Positions 62,429 to 64,000 of a DNA stretch of 64,000 nucleotides are shown piece after piece (the first letter of the stretch is position 1; every line of letters starts with the position of its first letter). A model generated the notes under the pieces. It was not told the DNA's origin and did no database searches. It worked only from the letters and a program-made list of their open reading frames with translations. The position numbers and the translations under genes are program-made. Source of the DNA: Nocardioides euryhalodurans (lineage in GTDB: Bacteria; Actinomycetota; Actinomycetes; Propionibacteriales; Nocardioidaceae); assembly GCF_004564375.1 (NCBI RefSeq), contig NZ_CP038267.1:1552501-1616500 (forward strand), given 5' to 3'.

Positions 62429-64000
<1,572 letters not shown>

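Overview
The window is chromosomal DNA from a high-GC actinobacterium, most likely Nocardioides or another member of the Nocardioidaceae. This is inferred from gene content, not from a marker gene. The supporting traits are very GC-rich coding DNA, frequent GTG starts, a monomeric isocitrate dehydrogenase, a fused FO synthase (FbiC) and F420-type oxidoreductase, GuaB3, DUF3017 and DUF6350 genes beside folD and purN, and a His-rich GroEL tail. I see no transposase, integrase, phage gene, CRISPR array, rRNA or tRNA. Two genes run off the window: icd at base 1 and groL at base 64000.

Layout. 1-14 kb holds central metabolism and purine/folate genes: icd (partial), a lipoprotein, mdh, folD-DUF3017, purH behind a ZTP riboswitch, purN, a DUF6350 membrane protein, a membrane-anchored sigma-like protein, sucCD and a B12-binding protein. 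13-26 kb holds an M23 endopeptidase, a PcrA/UvrD helicase, a YbdK-type ligase, an NTF2-flavin monooxygenase fusion, an APC permease coupled to a universal stress protein, and a PspC histidine kinase/LuxR regulator pair divergent from a PspC/LiaF-like protein. 26.4-32.1 kb is a tight four-gene unit (LLM oxidoreductase, DUF2236 oxygenase-like protein, acyl-CoA dehydrogenase, fbiC) behind a perfect 10-bp palindrome.

32.9-43.8 kb is the most striking region: one ten-gene minus-strand operon for purine-ring degradation. In transcription order it is DUF6986, uricase, uraD, uraH, allB, allE, xdhA, xdhB, xdhC, guaD. Almost every junction overlaps (ATGA, GTGA or TGATG), and a leaderless-type promoter precedes it. 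Allantoate amidohydrolase and ureidoglycolate lyase are not in the window. The first gene encodes a CitE/malate-synthase-like barrel of unknown function that could handle the glyoxylate end of the pathway. guaA lies immediately upstream, and guaB3 and guaB lie 7 and 13 kb further on, so synthesis, salvage and breakdown of guanine nucleotides cluster here.

45.7-64 kb holds a GMC oxidoreductase/succinate-semialdehyde dehydrogenase pair behind two palindromes, glpD, a frameshifted NAD(P)-binding gene, an SRPBCC protein, guaB3, a secreted metzincin-type protease, a guaB-TetR pair, an ACT-GNAT fusion, a Bcr/CflA-type transporter, a SigE-family sigma factor with its membrane partner, and groL. A recurrent TAGnnT hexamer 6-7 bases before the start codon marks at least eight genes as probably leaderless, including purN, guaA, guaB and the degradation operon. 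The best intrinsic terminators are perfect 14-17 bp hairpins near 45.57, 53.68 and 62.39 kb.
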